DNA of 64,000 nt from Faucicola tetraodonis (GTDB taxonomy: Bacteria; Pseudomonadota; Gammaproteobacteria; Pseudomonadales; Moraxellaceae), in NCBI GenBank assembly GCA_032017425.1, contig DALZPW010000001.1, one strand, 5' to 3'. Positions 35,467 to 44,643 of the stretch are shown here, one piece after another (positions within the stretch are counted from its first letter, which is position 1; the number at the start of each line of letters is the position of its first letter). The position numbers and the translations under genes were made by a program. The notes beneath the pieces were generated by a model. The model saw nothing but the letters and a program-made list of their open reading frames with translations, made no database searches and had not been told where the DNA came from.

Positions 35467-37311
35467 TTATAGCAAATAGTTTGGTTTATAGTTGGCTTTG
35501 AGCCACTCTGTGGTATCTTTACTAGACATGGGTTTACCAAACCCAAAGCCTTGAATCGAATCACAACCAAGACTACGCAGATATTCGATTTCTTCACGGT
35601 TAGAGACGCCCTCAGCCAATGCTTGCATGGATAACGAGTGCGCCATCTCAATCACTGATTTGACAATCACTTGTTTTTTTGGGTCTTGTAAAATATTGGT
35701 GATAAATAAGCGGTCAATTTTAAGCACATCAATCGGATATTTAATCAAATATTGCATCGCGGCAAAGCCTGTACCAAAGTCATCAATCGATATGCTAAAA
35801 CCATACTGGCGCAGTTTTGCTAGCATCGCTTGCGCTTTTAATTCATCATGAATTTTGCAGACTTCCGTGATTTCAAAACTGATTAATTGCGCAAGCCAAC
35901 TATATTGTTGTATCGTCCCTTCAATAAACGCAATAAATTTGTCACTAATTAATTGACGAGTATCAATATTGATACAGATGAGGCAGTTATAGCCCATCTC
36001 ACGCCATGTCAAAATCTGCTCAATACAAGCTAAAACAATTTTTTCAAATAGCGGCTGCGATGACTTATCGAGCACCTCCGCCAAAAAATCGTTGGGATAG
36101 AGGAGTCCAAGGGTGGGGTGCTCCCAGCGCACCAACGCTTCAAACATCGGCAAGTCGGGCTGTGCAAACTCTAACTTAGGCTGAAAGTGAGGCAAAATTT
36201 GCTGTTTTAATAACGCATTTTTAAAGGCACTGAGCAAATGAATGTCTTTAAAATTGCCTTTTTGCTGGTTGGCATCATACCAAACACAATCTTCATCACT
36301 GATGAGCCGCGCATGTTTTAACGCCGTGTCTGCTTGTAATAGTAATGTCTGAGCATCTTGGGTATGAGTGGGGAAAATCGATGCGCCAATCGACAACCTT
36401 AAATAAATTGATTGGTTGTTAATGCTAAAAGGTAAGTCAAATAACTGTTTGAGCGCTGCCACGTAGTGATGTGAGGCATCAAGGTGTTGTACCGAAATCA
36501 TCGCCGCAAAACTATCACCCCCAAACCGCGAAAAAGTGACTAAACTGGCACCCGAAATTTTTAACGATTTTACCCGTTTGACAAACCCTTGAATCAGCGT
36601 ATTGGTATTTTCAATGCCAAGGCTGATGTTAAAAGACTGCAATTTATCAATATTGATGCGTAGCAATACCCCCAGACACTCACGCTGATTATCGGCTGTC
36701 TGGTAGTAGTCAATACAGCTTTTTAATTTGTCATAAAAGCTATCGTAATTGGGCAGACCCGTTAATTCATCATAATTGTATAGATGTAAGGTGTGGCTAA
36801 GCTGCGCATCTTTTTTGGTTAAATTGGTAAGTAGCCCGACATACATCACCCGATTATCATCGACTTCACACACGCAGATATCTAGCCAAACCGCCACTTC
36901 AGGTGAATTGTGATAAGAAAGCACTAAATTGGTCGAAATTGATTGTCGATTATCCAGTTTGGTAATGATGGCGGCAATCGCTTGCTGTAAGTGTGGGGCG
37001 TAGGTCTTATACGGATAAAAATAAAACGGGCTACCTATCACCTGATCGCGTGGCAAGGCGGTAATGTTTAAAAATTGCTGATTGACACAGATAAAACGTA
37101 GCTGTTCATCAAGCATAAAAATGCCATCATGGATTTTTGAAAAAACCGAGGCAAACACCGCATTTTGATGTTCAAGCGAAATTTGTTGATCAAAAAAATG
37201 GCTATCGACAATAAACCCATACTGACTTAACTCATCATGACAAAACTTGTTAGCACCCGTAAAGCAATCACGATGGTCTATCGGCATGACTGGATCATTA
37301 TTCGATGACAT
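35467..37311 (-). CDS. PAS-GGDEF-EAL protein, probable c-di-GMP phosphodiesterase
   Basis: A 614-residue soluble signalling protein. A PAS domain occupies residues ~50-170 (GIFMLDEQLRFICVNQQF). The GGDEF-like domain (~175-345) carries GGDSF instead of GGDEF/GGEEF, so cyclase activity is doubtful. The EAL domain (~355-605) has FEALVRWEHP, an Asn/Asp metal set around CINIDTRQL, FEITEV, and SIDDFGTGFAAM, consistent with an active phosphodiesterase. It starts 2 bp after rsmE stops, so the two are co-transcribed. The PAS ligand is unknown and no transmembrane helix is seen. Confidence 0.9.
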   Translation of the reverse strand: MSSNNDPVMPIDHRDCFTGANKFCHDELSQYGFIVDSHFFDQQISLEHQNAVFASVFSKIHDGIFMLDEQLRFICVNQQFLNITALPRDQVIGSPFYFYPYKTYAPHLQQAIAAIITKLDNRQSISTNLVLSYHNSPEVAVWLDICVCEVDDNRVMYVGLLTNLTKKDAQLSHTLHLYNYDELTGLPNYDSFYDKLKSCIDYYQTADNQRECLGVLLRINIDKLQSFNISLGIENTNTLIQGFVKRVKSLKISGASLVTFSRFGGDSFAAMISVQHLDASHHYVAALKQLFDLPFSINNQSIYLRLSIGASIFPTHTQDAQTLLLQADTALKHARLISDEDCVWYDANQQKGNFKDIHLLSAFKNALLKQQILPHFQPKLEFAQPDLPMFEALVRWEHPTLGLLYPNDFLAEVLDKSSQPLFEKIVLACIEQILTWREMGYNCLICINIDTRQLISDKFIAFIEGTIQQYSWLAQLISFEITEVCKIHDELKAQAMLAKLRQYGFSISIDDFGTGFAAMQYLIKYPIDVLKIDRLFITNILQDPKKQVIVKSVIEMAHSLSMQALAEGVSNREEIEYLRSLGCDSIQGFGFGKPMSSKDTTEWLKANYKPNYLL

Positions 37312-37313
37312 GA

Positions 37314-38174
37314 TTATTCCTGTGCAAGGGTCAAAGTTTGATGTAGCGTCAACAATGAAGACAATGCGACGACAGGGGCTGTCTCAGTTCGTAGCACACG
37401 CTCGCCAATTTGCCAAGGCATAAAATCTCGCTCGATAGCTTGCGTTATTTCTTGCTCTGAAAACCCACCTTCTGCCCCAATTAGTAACCAAAATTGGGCT
37501 AAAGTACACTGTCTAAACTGGTTTGTTATATGAGGTAGTGGGTTGGTATAGGGCGTGATGGGTTCAATATCGTTATGCTCAATGTCGTTACCTTCAATTT
37601 GATTACAAGGTGGCACTACGCCACTGTCATCAGGAGGAACGGCTAAAATTAATTTGGTCACGTTGGTAGAAGTGGGCACGCCTGCTGGCTCATCAATCCA
37701 GTCGCTAAAAGCTTTTGGTGCCAGTAAGTTTGGCACGATATTAAGCCCACATTGCTCACAAGCCGATACCGCAATCTGCTGCCAATGGGCGAGCTTTTTA
37801 TCGGCTTGGTCTGCTTTTAGACGTACTTCGCCATGTTGGCTTGTGAGCAGTTGAATCGATGACACCCCAAGTTCTGTGGCTTTTTGAATGGCATAATCCA
37901 TGCGCTCGCCACGGCTCATAACCAAGGCAATGTTGACAGTAAATGGTAAAGCTCGATTGATTGGATTAAAATCGTTGATGGTAACGAGCGCTTGTTTTTT
38001 AGTGACATCCGTTAAAGTGACGGTATATTCACCACCTTGACCATCAAAAAACAACGATTGCTCGCCGATACTTGCTCTTAACACTTTACACCAATGATGA
38101 AAAATATCTTCGGTCAAAGGCACAGTGCTGCCAACTTGTAGCAAATTTGGTTGGTTATAAAAAAATCTACGCAT
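37314..38174 (-). CDS. rsmE: 16S rRNA (uracil-1498-N3)-methyltransferase
   Basis: Methylates U1498 in the 30S decoding region using SAM; SPOUT/trefoil-knot fold. RRFFYNQPN starts the PUA-like domain; MSRGERMDYAIQKATELGV and LLIGAEGGFSEQEI are RsmE signatures, and the end GERVLRTETAPVVAL forms the knot. At 286 residues it is ~40 longer than E. coli RsmE because of an insertion around residues 180-215 that contains three 5-residue repeats (NQIEG, NDIEH, NDIEP) encoded by a 15-bp DNA repeat. It precedes the c-di-GMP gene by 2 bp. Confidence 0.94.
   Translation of the reverse strand: MRRFFYNQPNLLQVGSTVPLTEDIFHHWCKVLRASIGEQSLFFDGQGGEYTVTLTDVTKKQALVTINDFNPINRALPFTVNIALVMSRGERMDYAIQKATELGVSSIQLLTSQHGEVRLKADQADKKLAHWQQIAVSACEQCGLNIVPNLLAPKAFSDWIDEPAGVPTSTNVTKLILAVPPDDSGVVPPCNQIEGNDIEHNDIEPITPYTNPLPHITNQFRQCTLAQFWLLIGAEGGFSEQEITQAIERDFMPWQIGERVLRTETAPVVALSSLLTLHQTLTLAQE
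37566..37610 (-). repeat. In-frame 15-bp tandem repeat inside rsmE
   Basis: Units at 37566-37580, 37581-37595 and (more diverged) 37596-37610 encode NDIEP, NDIEH and NQIEG. Fifteen bp preserves the frame. Confidence 0.72.
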
Positions 38175-38436
38175 AAATCATCTAAGTAAGTTTCACGATT
38201 CAGTTAAGTTGGTTAAAATTCCTACAAAAGTTAAATATTTTTTGACGATAATCTCATGGATTATACGTTAAATATTAGCAATGTAGGCATAAGCTGTGAA
38301 TTCTAATACAATTTTTTATAATACAGTAAGAATTGAACGTTTGTAACAAATCCTAACTTTTGACGATTAATTATGATAACAAACATTTATTTACAATTAA
38401 TTAGTTAGTAAATTTCATGAGGTCTTAGTAAAGGTG

Positions 38437-39804
38437 TTAAGGCAAATCAATGGCTTGCAACGAGCCTTGGGGTATTTGGGGGATATGGTCACAAAGCTTT
38501 TGCAAACAATGATTTAATCTGCCAAAGATGTGCCCAATCTCTGCTGGGGTCGTGCAATAAGGCGGAATAAGATAAACATGGTTGCCAATCGGACGAATCA
38601 TCACGCCTTGATCAAGGCATAAATTGACAAAAGCTTTGCCCAAATTTTGAGCAAAATCCAAGGTAAAAGCTGCAATCATGCCGGTTTGACGTACAAACTT
38701 TATGGGTAAATTGGCATCAACTAATTGCTGTAAGCCATCAGCCATCGCTTGGATAAGCGATTGGTTGTGTAGCAAGACATTATCGCGTTCAAACAGTTCA
38801 AGCGATGCCAAAGCCGCGCTACAAGCCAGTGGGTTGCCGGTAAAACTATGCGAATGTAAAAACCCTTTTTCCACTTTGTCATCATAAAACGCTTGATAAA
38901 CATCATCGGTTGTCATGACGCAAGACATTGGCAGATAGCCTGCCGTTAGACCTTTTGACAGACAGATAAAGTCAGGGCAATAATCGTCTTGTTTATCCGC
39001 ATCTGCCAAGGCTAGCATTTGCTCTACCGCAAACATAGTACCTGTACGACCAAAACCCACGGCAATCTCATCATATATCACATGGATGTGATAATGGTGC
39101 GCAAGTTTGGCAACGCCAAGCAAATAATTAGCAGAATACATCGCCATGCCAGCCGCTCCTTGTACCAAAGGTTCAAGGATAATCGCACAGATATCGCGGG
39201 ATTTTTCTGCCAAGATGCGTTCTAGTGCATCCAAGCTTTTTTGCTCATGCAGCTGCGCTGGGATGGCGTCAGTATTGAAAACATGCGCGGGGGAAGGAAT
39301 ACGAATTTGACTGACAATCAAATCTTTATATTGCTCGCTAAACAGCGGGATATCTGTCACCGCAAGACTGCCAACGGTTTCACCGTGATAACCGTGTTCC
39401 AATGAGATAAATTTGGTTTTTTGCGTTTGCCCTGATTGCTGCCAGTACTGCAAACTCATCTTAAGCGCGACCTCCACCGCCCCTGAGCCACTGTCAGCAA
39501 AAAAAGCTTTGGTTAGTGGTTTGGGCGTGATGGCAACCAATTTTTCTGCAAGCGTCAGAATGGGCGGGTGAGTGACACTAGCGATTAAAGTATGCTCAAG
39601 CGTATCGAGCTGCTGTTTTATTTTTTCGTTGATAAAGGGATGACAATGTCCATGTAAATTGACCCACCATGAGCTAATCATATCGTAATAGGCGTTACCG
39701 TGCTGATCATATAATTGATTGCCTTGAGCTTTGACGAGGTGGAGTGGGGGATTGTTTTCAAGGGCTTGCATCTGTGTGCAAGGAAGCCATAACGCGTTAT
39801 TCAT
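38437..39804 (-). CDS. bioA: Adenosylmethionine-8-amino-7-oxononanoate aminotransferase
   Basis: A PLP enzyme of biotin synthesis that converts KAPA to DAPA with SAM as amino donor. LWLPCTQM holds the N-terminal active-site Trp/Tyr region, SWWVNLHGHCHP, EHGYHGETVGSLAVTD and IYDEIAVGFGRTG surround PLP, and the Schiff-base Lys is in CLSKGLTAGYLP. The length of 455 residues is slightly above the ~430 norm. The start is ATG 39804; an upstream in-frame start at 39849 is less likely. No other bio gene and no clear BirA operator lie beside it. Confidence 0.94.
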   Translation of the reverse strand: MNNALWLPCTQMQALENNPPLHLVKAQGNQLYDQHGNAYYDMISSWWVNLHGHCHPFINEKIKQQLDTLEHTLIASVTHPPILTLAEKLVAITPKPLTKAFFADSGSGAVEVALKMSLQYWQQSGQTQKTKFISLEHGYHGETVGSLAVTDIPLFSEQYKDLIVSQIRIPSPAHVFNTDAIPAQLHEQKSLDALERILAEKSRDICAIILEPLVQGAAGMAMYSANYLLGVAKLAHHYHIHVIYDEIAVGFGRTGTMFAVEQMLALADADKQDDYCPDFICLSKGLTAGYLPMSCVMTTDDVYQAFYDDKVEKGFLHSHSFTGNPLACSAALASLELFERDNVLLHNQSLIQAMADGLQQLVDANLPIKFVRQTGMIAAFTLDFAQNLGKAFVNLCLDQGVMIRPIGNHVYLIPPYCTTPAEIGHIFGRLNHCLQKLCDHIPQIPQGSLQAIDLP

Positions 39805-40176
39805 AAGGGTCTCAAAATTTTTTGTCACATTGTAGCACTTTTGACCCAAGAAAAAACGCTTGAAATCGCAAGCCTTCTAATGCTATGAGCGATAATGGTA
39901 ATGATAATAATACGAACGGTAATTATCACAGAATTTACGTACTATAAATTTTCGATAAAAAATACACAAACATTACCACCCGAAAGTGCATAGAGGCATG
40001 CTATGCTTTTATTTTGATAGGTCGATGGTATTTTAGAAATGCTTGCAGGCACAGGAAAAAGACATGGTAGTAAAGCGGGAAGTCAAGAATAAAACACAAC
40101 CAATGGGTTGGTGAAGGTATCAGCCATATCGAAAAAGCCTTGCAACGGCTTTTTCAACGAAAAGTGCATGATTAGG
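39805..40176. other. Gene-free region between bioA and the AcoR-like regulator
   Basis: About 370 bp with no credible gene. A 9-bp perfect hairpin GAAAAAGCC/GGCTTTTTC (40131-40139 with 40147-40155) is the probable terminator of the minus-strand regulator. Nearer bioA is AT-rich DNA likely to hold its promoter. Confidence 0.55.
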
Positions 40177-40212
40177 GAGAAATTGATGGTTAAAGAAAAA
40201 TTGATAGTTACC
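40177..40212. repeat. Two 18-bp tandem repeats over the regulator stop codon
   Basis: GAGAAATTGATGGTTAAA at 40177 and GAAAAATTGATAGTTACC at 40195. The stop codon of the regulator (40208-40210) is in the second unit. Confidence 0.75.
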
Positions 40213-41383
40213 GATTTGACAGTACCTCTAAATGTTGGTGAATCGAGAGGTTATCTGGCATTAACTCAATCAACCTTTCTATAGCGTCGCTAGCATCGGG
40301 GCAATTTGACAAATGCATGAGTAATAAGTCAACCTGATCTGAATGATAAATGGCTTGGCTCAAGCGAGCTTCTAAACAGGTGCGCCAAGTGCATAAAAAA
40401 GGGCTTTCAGTTTTGCTAAAAAATATGCCGGTATATAATTTGATGGCGGCTTCTAAATAACCTGCATTTAATGATTGTTCAACCCGCAAAAAATCACCAT
40501 CAATAGGCATTAATAAGCGGTACGGACGAGAACCCAATAAACCAGTAAGTGTATCACGTAACTGCGACATTTCAGTCTTTAGCGTACCTTGTGACACTTT
40601 ACGCTCACCATAGATCGCTTGGTGTAAGGCATCTAAGCTCATGCCTTGGGGACAAAGCGCTAACACTGTCAATATCTCGACTTGCCGAGGGGTCAGCCGC
40701 AAGGTTTTGCCATTGAATATCACCCTGGGTTCATTAAATCCTTGAATATACAGATAGTGTCTTTGGCATTCATTTAAAGCGGATTGTAAAATACTGGCAC
40801 AGCGTTCAGCAGCAAATATGCCAAAATTATTGTGATTTTGCCAAGTGGTCGATAAATCTAAGACGCCAATGACCTGCCTGGTATGCGGTTCAATGATAGG
40901 CGTGGCATAACAGACCCATTCATGAACCGAAGGCATATAATGTTCATTGGCAAAAACACAAGTTGATTGCTGCGTTTTTAGCGATAAAGCCAGCGCATTT
41001 GTGCCAACTTGGCTTTCCCCCCAGCATCCGCCTTCGATGAAGTTAACCGCTTCTGCCGCTTTTTGCATAGACTTGCTGGCAGTCGTCCAAATAATCGTAC
41101 TACCGATATCAGCCACAGCCATCACCATGGAGGATTGCAACGTAATATGTTGTAATTGATTTTGACAATAGCCTAAGGCTTTTTTTAGATAATACGATTG
41201 ATCGCTTTTGGTGGCGTTAATGGGTGCTTGTTGGCGCTCAGTTGGAATGTTAGCACTGTCAGAGCGGTGCCATGACTGAACAATACTTTGTTGGATAAGA
41301 TCTGCATTATTATCGGTAAAGGTAATGTTAAAACGCCTCTTATCAATCCGATGCCTTTGCTCTAACAGTCTATTTTTATTCAT
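40208..41383 (-). CDS. AcoR-like GAF regulator lacking the AAA+ domain
   Basis: A 391-residue protein with the N-terminal region of AcoR-type activators (SIVQSWHRS, then a GAF domain with GGCWGESQVGTNALALSL and VCYATPIIEP). The sigma-54 AAA+ and Fis domains are absent. Instead residues ~225-300 look like a winged-helix output (LTPRQVEILTVLALCPQGMSLDALHQAIYG), which implies sigma-70 regulation. It is divergent from the aldehyde dehydrogenase across 197 bp and probably senses an alcohol or aldehyde to control it (inference). Its stop codon lies in an 18-bp tandem repeat. Confidence 0.85.
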   Translation of the reverse strand: MNKNRLLEQRHRIDKRRFNITFTDNNADLIQQSIVQSWHRSDSANIPTERQQAPINATKSDQSYYLKKALGYCQNQLQHITLQSSMVMAVADIGSTIIWTTASKSMQKAAEAVNFIEGGCWGESQVGTNALALSLKTQQSTCVFANEHYMPSVHEWVCYATPIIEPHTRQVIGVLDLSTTWQNHNNFGIFAAERCASILQSALNECQRHYLYIQGFNEPRVIFNGKTLRLTPRQVEILTVLALCPQGMSLDALHQAIYGERKVSQGTLKTEMSQLRDTLTGLLGSRPYRLLMPIDGDFLRVEQSLNAGYLEAAIKLYTGIFFSKTESPFLCTWRTCLEARLSQAIYHSDQVDLLLMHLSNCPDASDAIERLIELMPDNLSIHQHLEVLSNR

Positions 41384-41422
41384 ATTTTAAAATATCCTAA
41401 TGCACTAACCAATCCTTGGTTT

Positions 41423-41451
41423 TTAAAATAAGCTATCCTCAATAGTATAAT
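41423..41451 (+). promoter_or_regulatory. Candidate promoter of the aldehyde dehydrogenase
   Basis: A perfect TATAAT (41446-41451) with TTAAAA 17 bp upstream (41423-41428). The predicted leader is about 120 nt and contains a small AACTGC/GCAGTT hairpin near 41537. Confidence 0.5.
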
Positions 41452-41580
41452 GTCCATTCCTTATTGTAAAGGAGAATTAAACACCTACCTTTTACCTACC
41501 GTTTCTGTAATAATATGAATTTGTAAACCCCCAACTGCACGAAGCAGTTTATCTACCAACTGACAAAAGGAAATGTCATT

Positions 41581-43092
41581 ATGCGTTATGCTGACCCTAA
41601 TACTGACGGTGCTAAAATCAATTTTAAAGAAAAGTATGACAACTTTATTGGCGGCCAATGGGTTGCGCCTGTTAAAGGTGAGTACTTTGATAACATTTCA
41701 CCCGTCAACGGCAAGCCCTTCGCCAAAGTCGCCAAATCAAGTCCAGAAGACATTGAACTTGCACTTGATGCTGCCCATACTGCTAAAACTAAGTGGAATG
41801 CGGCTTCACCCACAGAGCGCTCTAATCTATTATTAAAAATCGCAGATCGCCTTGAGCAAAATATTGAGTTATTGGCAGTAGCTGAAACATGGGAAAACGG
41901 TAAACCTATCCGTGAAACCTTGGCTGCGGATATACCACTTGCCATTGACCATTTTCGCTACTTTGCGGGTGCAATTCGCGCGCAAGAAGGCGGCGTTTCA
42001 CCCATTGATGATGACACTGTCGCTTATCACTTTCATGAACCTTTAGGTGTGGTTGGACAAATCATTCCTTGGAACTTTCCAATTTTAATGGCTACCTGGA
42101 AAATAGCGCCTGCACTAGCCGCGGGTAACTGCATCGTCTTAAAACCCGCCGAACAGACGCCTGTAAGCTTATTGGTACTTGTTGAATTGATTCAAGATTT
42201 GCTACCAGCAGGCATCTTAAATATCGTGAATGGGTATGGCGAAGAGGTGGGTAGTCATTTAGCTAGAAGCCCACGCATTTCAAAAATTGCCTTTACTGGC
42301 TCAACCCCTGTCGGTCAGCTTATTATGAAGTATGCGACAGAGAATATTATTCCAGTTACTTTAGAACTAGGCGGTAAATCACCCAATATCTTCTTTGCCG
42401 ATGTCATGGATAAAGAAGATGATTACCTAGAAAAAGCGCTTGAAGGTTTTACTATGTTTGCGCTCAATCAAGGTGAAATATGTACCTGTCCTTCGAGAGC
42501 CTTAGTGCATGAAAGTATCGCCGATGCCTTTTTGGCGAAAGCCGTAGAACGGGTAAAACGTATCAAAACAGGTCATCCATTGGATACGGAAACCATGATT
42601 GGTGCGCAAGCCTCTCAGGAACAACAAGACAAAATCTTAGGCTGTATTGCTACAGGTAAACAAGAAGGCGCCGAGCTTTTAACCGGTGGTAATGCAAGAC
42701 ATGAGGTGGGTGAAGGTTATTATATCGAGCCGACGATTTTTAAAGGCAACAATGATATGAAAATCTTCCAAGAAGAGATTTTTGGCCCAGTACTGTCTGT
42801 GACAACCTTTAAAGACTTTGATGATGCCATGCGTATTGCCAATGATACTATGTTTGGTTTAGGTGCTGGCGTGTGGGCACGTAGTGGCAATACTGCTTAC
42901 CGTGCAGGGCGTGCTATTCAAGCTGGGCGAGTATGGACAAACTGTTACCACATTTATCCAGCCCATGCCGCATTTGGTGGTTACAAGAAATCAGGCATCG
43001 GGCGTGAAAACCACAAAATGATGCTAGAGCATTACCAAAATACCAAAAATTTACTGGTCAGCTATTCTGAAAAACCGATGGGCTTCTTCTAG
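41581..43092 (+). CDS. NAD-dependent aldehyde dehydrogenase (AcoD/ExaC type)
   Basis: A 503-residue cytosolic aldehyde dehydrogenase, probably oxidising acetaldehyde to acetate. IIPWNFPILM is cofactor-binding, FTGSTPVGQ the glycine motif, LELGGKSPNIFF holds the general base Glu, and LNQGEICTCPSRAL contains the nucleophilic Cys with a second Cys two residues on, typical of ExaC/AcoD. IFQEEIFGPV is conserved. AAAGGAAATG precedes the ATG. The AcoR-like regulator is divergent; the iron alcohol dehydrogenase 4.5 kb away would supply aldehyde. Confidence 0.94.
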   Translation: MRYADPNTDGAKINFKEKYDNFIGGQWVAPVKGEYFDNISPVNGKPFAKVAKSSPEDIELALDAAHTAKTKWNAASPTERSNLLLKIADRLEQNIELLAVAETWENGKPIRETLAADIPLAIDHFRYFAGAIRAQEGGVSPIDDDTVAYHFHEPLGVVGQIIPWNFPILMATWKIAPALAAGNCIVLKPAEQTPVSLLVLVELIQDLLPAGILNIVNGYGEEVGSHLARSPRISKIAFTGSTPVGQLIMKYATENIIPVTLELGGKSPNIFFADVMDKEDDYLEKALEGFTMFALNQGEICTCPSRALVHESIADAFLAKAVERVKRIKTGHPLDTETMIGAQASQEQQDKILGCIATGKQEGAELLTGGNARHEVGEGYYIEPTIFKGNNDMKIFQEEIFGPVLSVTTFKDFDDAMRIANDTMFGLGAGVWARSGNTAYRAGRAIQAGRVWTNCYHIYPAHAAFGGYKKSGIGRENHKMMLEHYQNTKNLLVSYSEKPMGFF

Positions 43093-43115
43093 AATTTGAT
43101 AGCTCAGAAACAACA

Positions 43116-43143
43116 AAAACCGCTCTCATAGAGCGGTTTTTTT
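43116..43143 (+). terminator. Intrinsic terminator of the aldehyde dehydrogenase
   Basis: A 10-bp stem AAAACCGCTC/GAGCGGTTTT (43116-43125 with 43131-43140) and a seven-T run. Confidence 0.92.
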
Positions 43144-43357
43144 ATCGAAAATAAAAAGTATCAATATTTAATTCATTCACCATCGCTCAATCAACCACTC
43201 ACAATAAGCGGTTATTAGGCAATTAAGTTGATAGATTTTAAAGAACCAAGTGGCCCACTTAGTTTAAAAAACTTATAGTTTAGCCATAAAATCTTAGCAT
43301 TTACCAAAATCAAAAATATCATGGAGACGCTAAGGTTGACTAGTCACTGTCAGTCTA

Positions 43358-44506
43358 TCAAGTCACAGTACTAAAATCTACTAAACAGTCTCGATTGATA
43401 TCTTGAATTCGGTTTGCACTGGTCAATGTCATTGCCACGCGCATTTCTTTGTCTATCAAGTTGAGTAAATTGGTTACCCCAGCCTCACCATCGGCGGCTA
43501 ACGCATAGATAAACGCACGTCCTAACATACATAAATCTGCCCCCAATGCCAACATTCTCACCACATCTAAGCCATTACGGATACCCGAATCGACCAAGAT
43601 TTTGATATCACCTTTAACCGCATCGGCAATTTTGGGTAGGGCAGTGGCGGTTGACATCACCCCATCAAGCTGACGCCCACCATGATTGGAAACCACGATA
43701 CCATCAGCGCCAAAACGTACCGCATCTTTGGCGTCTTGTGGGTCAAGAATACCTTTGATGACCATAGCGCCATCCCAAAAGTCACGAATCCATTCTAAGT
43801 CTTTCCAAGAAATAGAGGGATCAAAGTTATTACCAAGCCAACCGATATAATCTTCTAAGCCAATTGCTTTACCAAGATATTTAGAAACATTACCCAAGTC
43901 ATGGGGTCTTCCTAGCAATCCCACGTTCATTGCCCAGTGCGGATGGGTGCACGCTTGTAGATAGCGGCGCATGGCGGCATTGGGTCCACTCATGCCCGAG
44001 TGCGCATCGCGATATCTCGCCCCTGGGACAGGCATATCGACGGTAAACACCAGCGTTGAGCAGCCTGCCGCTTTGGCGCGCTCTAGCACATTTTGCATAA
44101 ATTTACGGTCACGCAACACATACAGCTGAAACCACATAGGGCGATTGATTTTTGGGGTGACTTCTTCGATAGGGCAGACTGATACCGTCGACATGGTAAA
44201 TGGAATGCCTTTTTTATCGGCAGCCATGGCTGCTTGGACTTCACCACGGCGAGCATACATCCCCGTCAAACCCACCGGCGAGAGTGCCACAGGCAAAGAC
44301 AGCTGCTCACCAAAAATCTCAGTGGATAAATCAAGCTGCGTCATGTCTTTTAGTACCCGCTGACGTAAGGCAATACTTGATAAGTCTTCAACATTACGTT
44401 TTAGGGTGTATTCTGCATACGCGCCACCATCAATGTAGTGGAATAAAAAGGGGGGTAAACGGCGGCGAGCCGCTTCTCGGTAATCATTGGCAGAAGAAAT
44501 AATCAT
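43358..44506 (-). CDS. lldD: L-lactate dehydrogenase (FMN, respiratory)
   Basis: A membrane-associated FMN enzyme oxidising L-lactate to pyruvate and passing electrons to quinone. It is 382 residues. FHYIDGGAYAEYT begins the alpha-hydroxyacid oxidase fold, TVDMPVPGARYRD and GIVVSNHGGRQLDG (catalytic His in SNHGGRQ) are diagnostic, and LVDSGIRNGLDVVRMLALGAD binds FMN phosphate. It is the last gene of lctP-lldR-lldD, 122 bp after lldR. Confidence 0.96.
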   Translation of the reverse strand: MIISSANDYREAARRRLPPFLFHYIDGGAYAEYTLKRNVEDLSSIALRQRVLKDMTQLDLSTEIFGEQLSLPVALSPVGLTGMYARRGEVQAAMAADKKGIPFTMSTVSVCPIEEVTPKINRPMWFQLYVLRDRKFMQNVLERAKAAGCSTLVFTVDMPVPGARYRDAHSGMSGPNAAMRRYLQACTHPHWAMNVGLLGRPHDLGNVSKYLGKAIGLEDYIGWLGNNFDPSISWKDLEWIRDFWDGAMVIKGILDPQDAKDAVRFGADGIVVSNHGGRQLDGVMSTATALPKIADAVKGDIKILVDSGIRNGLDVVRMLALGADLCMLGRAFIYALAADGEAGVTNLLNLIDKEMRVAMTLTSANRIQDINRDCLVDFSTVT

Positions 44507-44604
44507 AATATCCCTATCTTAAGTTATTAATGGTAAAAATAGCCACTGGCACTCAAAACTGTTTACACTAAAATACGTTTATAAAATGCGCCTGCATTAA
44601 CAGG

Positions 44605-44643
44605 CATCAGTATTAAAAAGCATCTGTATTAAAAAGCATCAGT
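44605..44643. repeat. 16-bp tandem repeat over the lldR stop codon
   Basis: CATCAGTATTAAAAAG at 44605, CATCTGTATTAAAAAG at 44621 and a third partial copy from 44637. The lldR stop (44629-44631) is within the second unit. Confidence 0.82.

Noticed and set aside
39850..40130. A degraded gene remnant between bioA and the regulator
   Set aside because: Short open stretches exist, but none shows a recognisable domain or a consistent frame.
41521..41531. BirA-like half-site TTGTAAACC upstream of the aldehyde dehydrogenase
   Set aside because: No inverted partner at the required spacing, and it is not next to a biotin gene.
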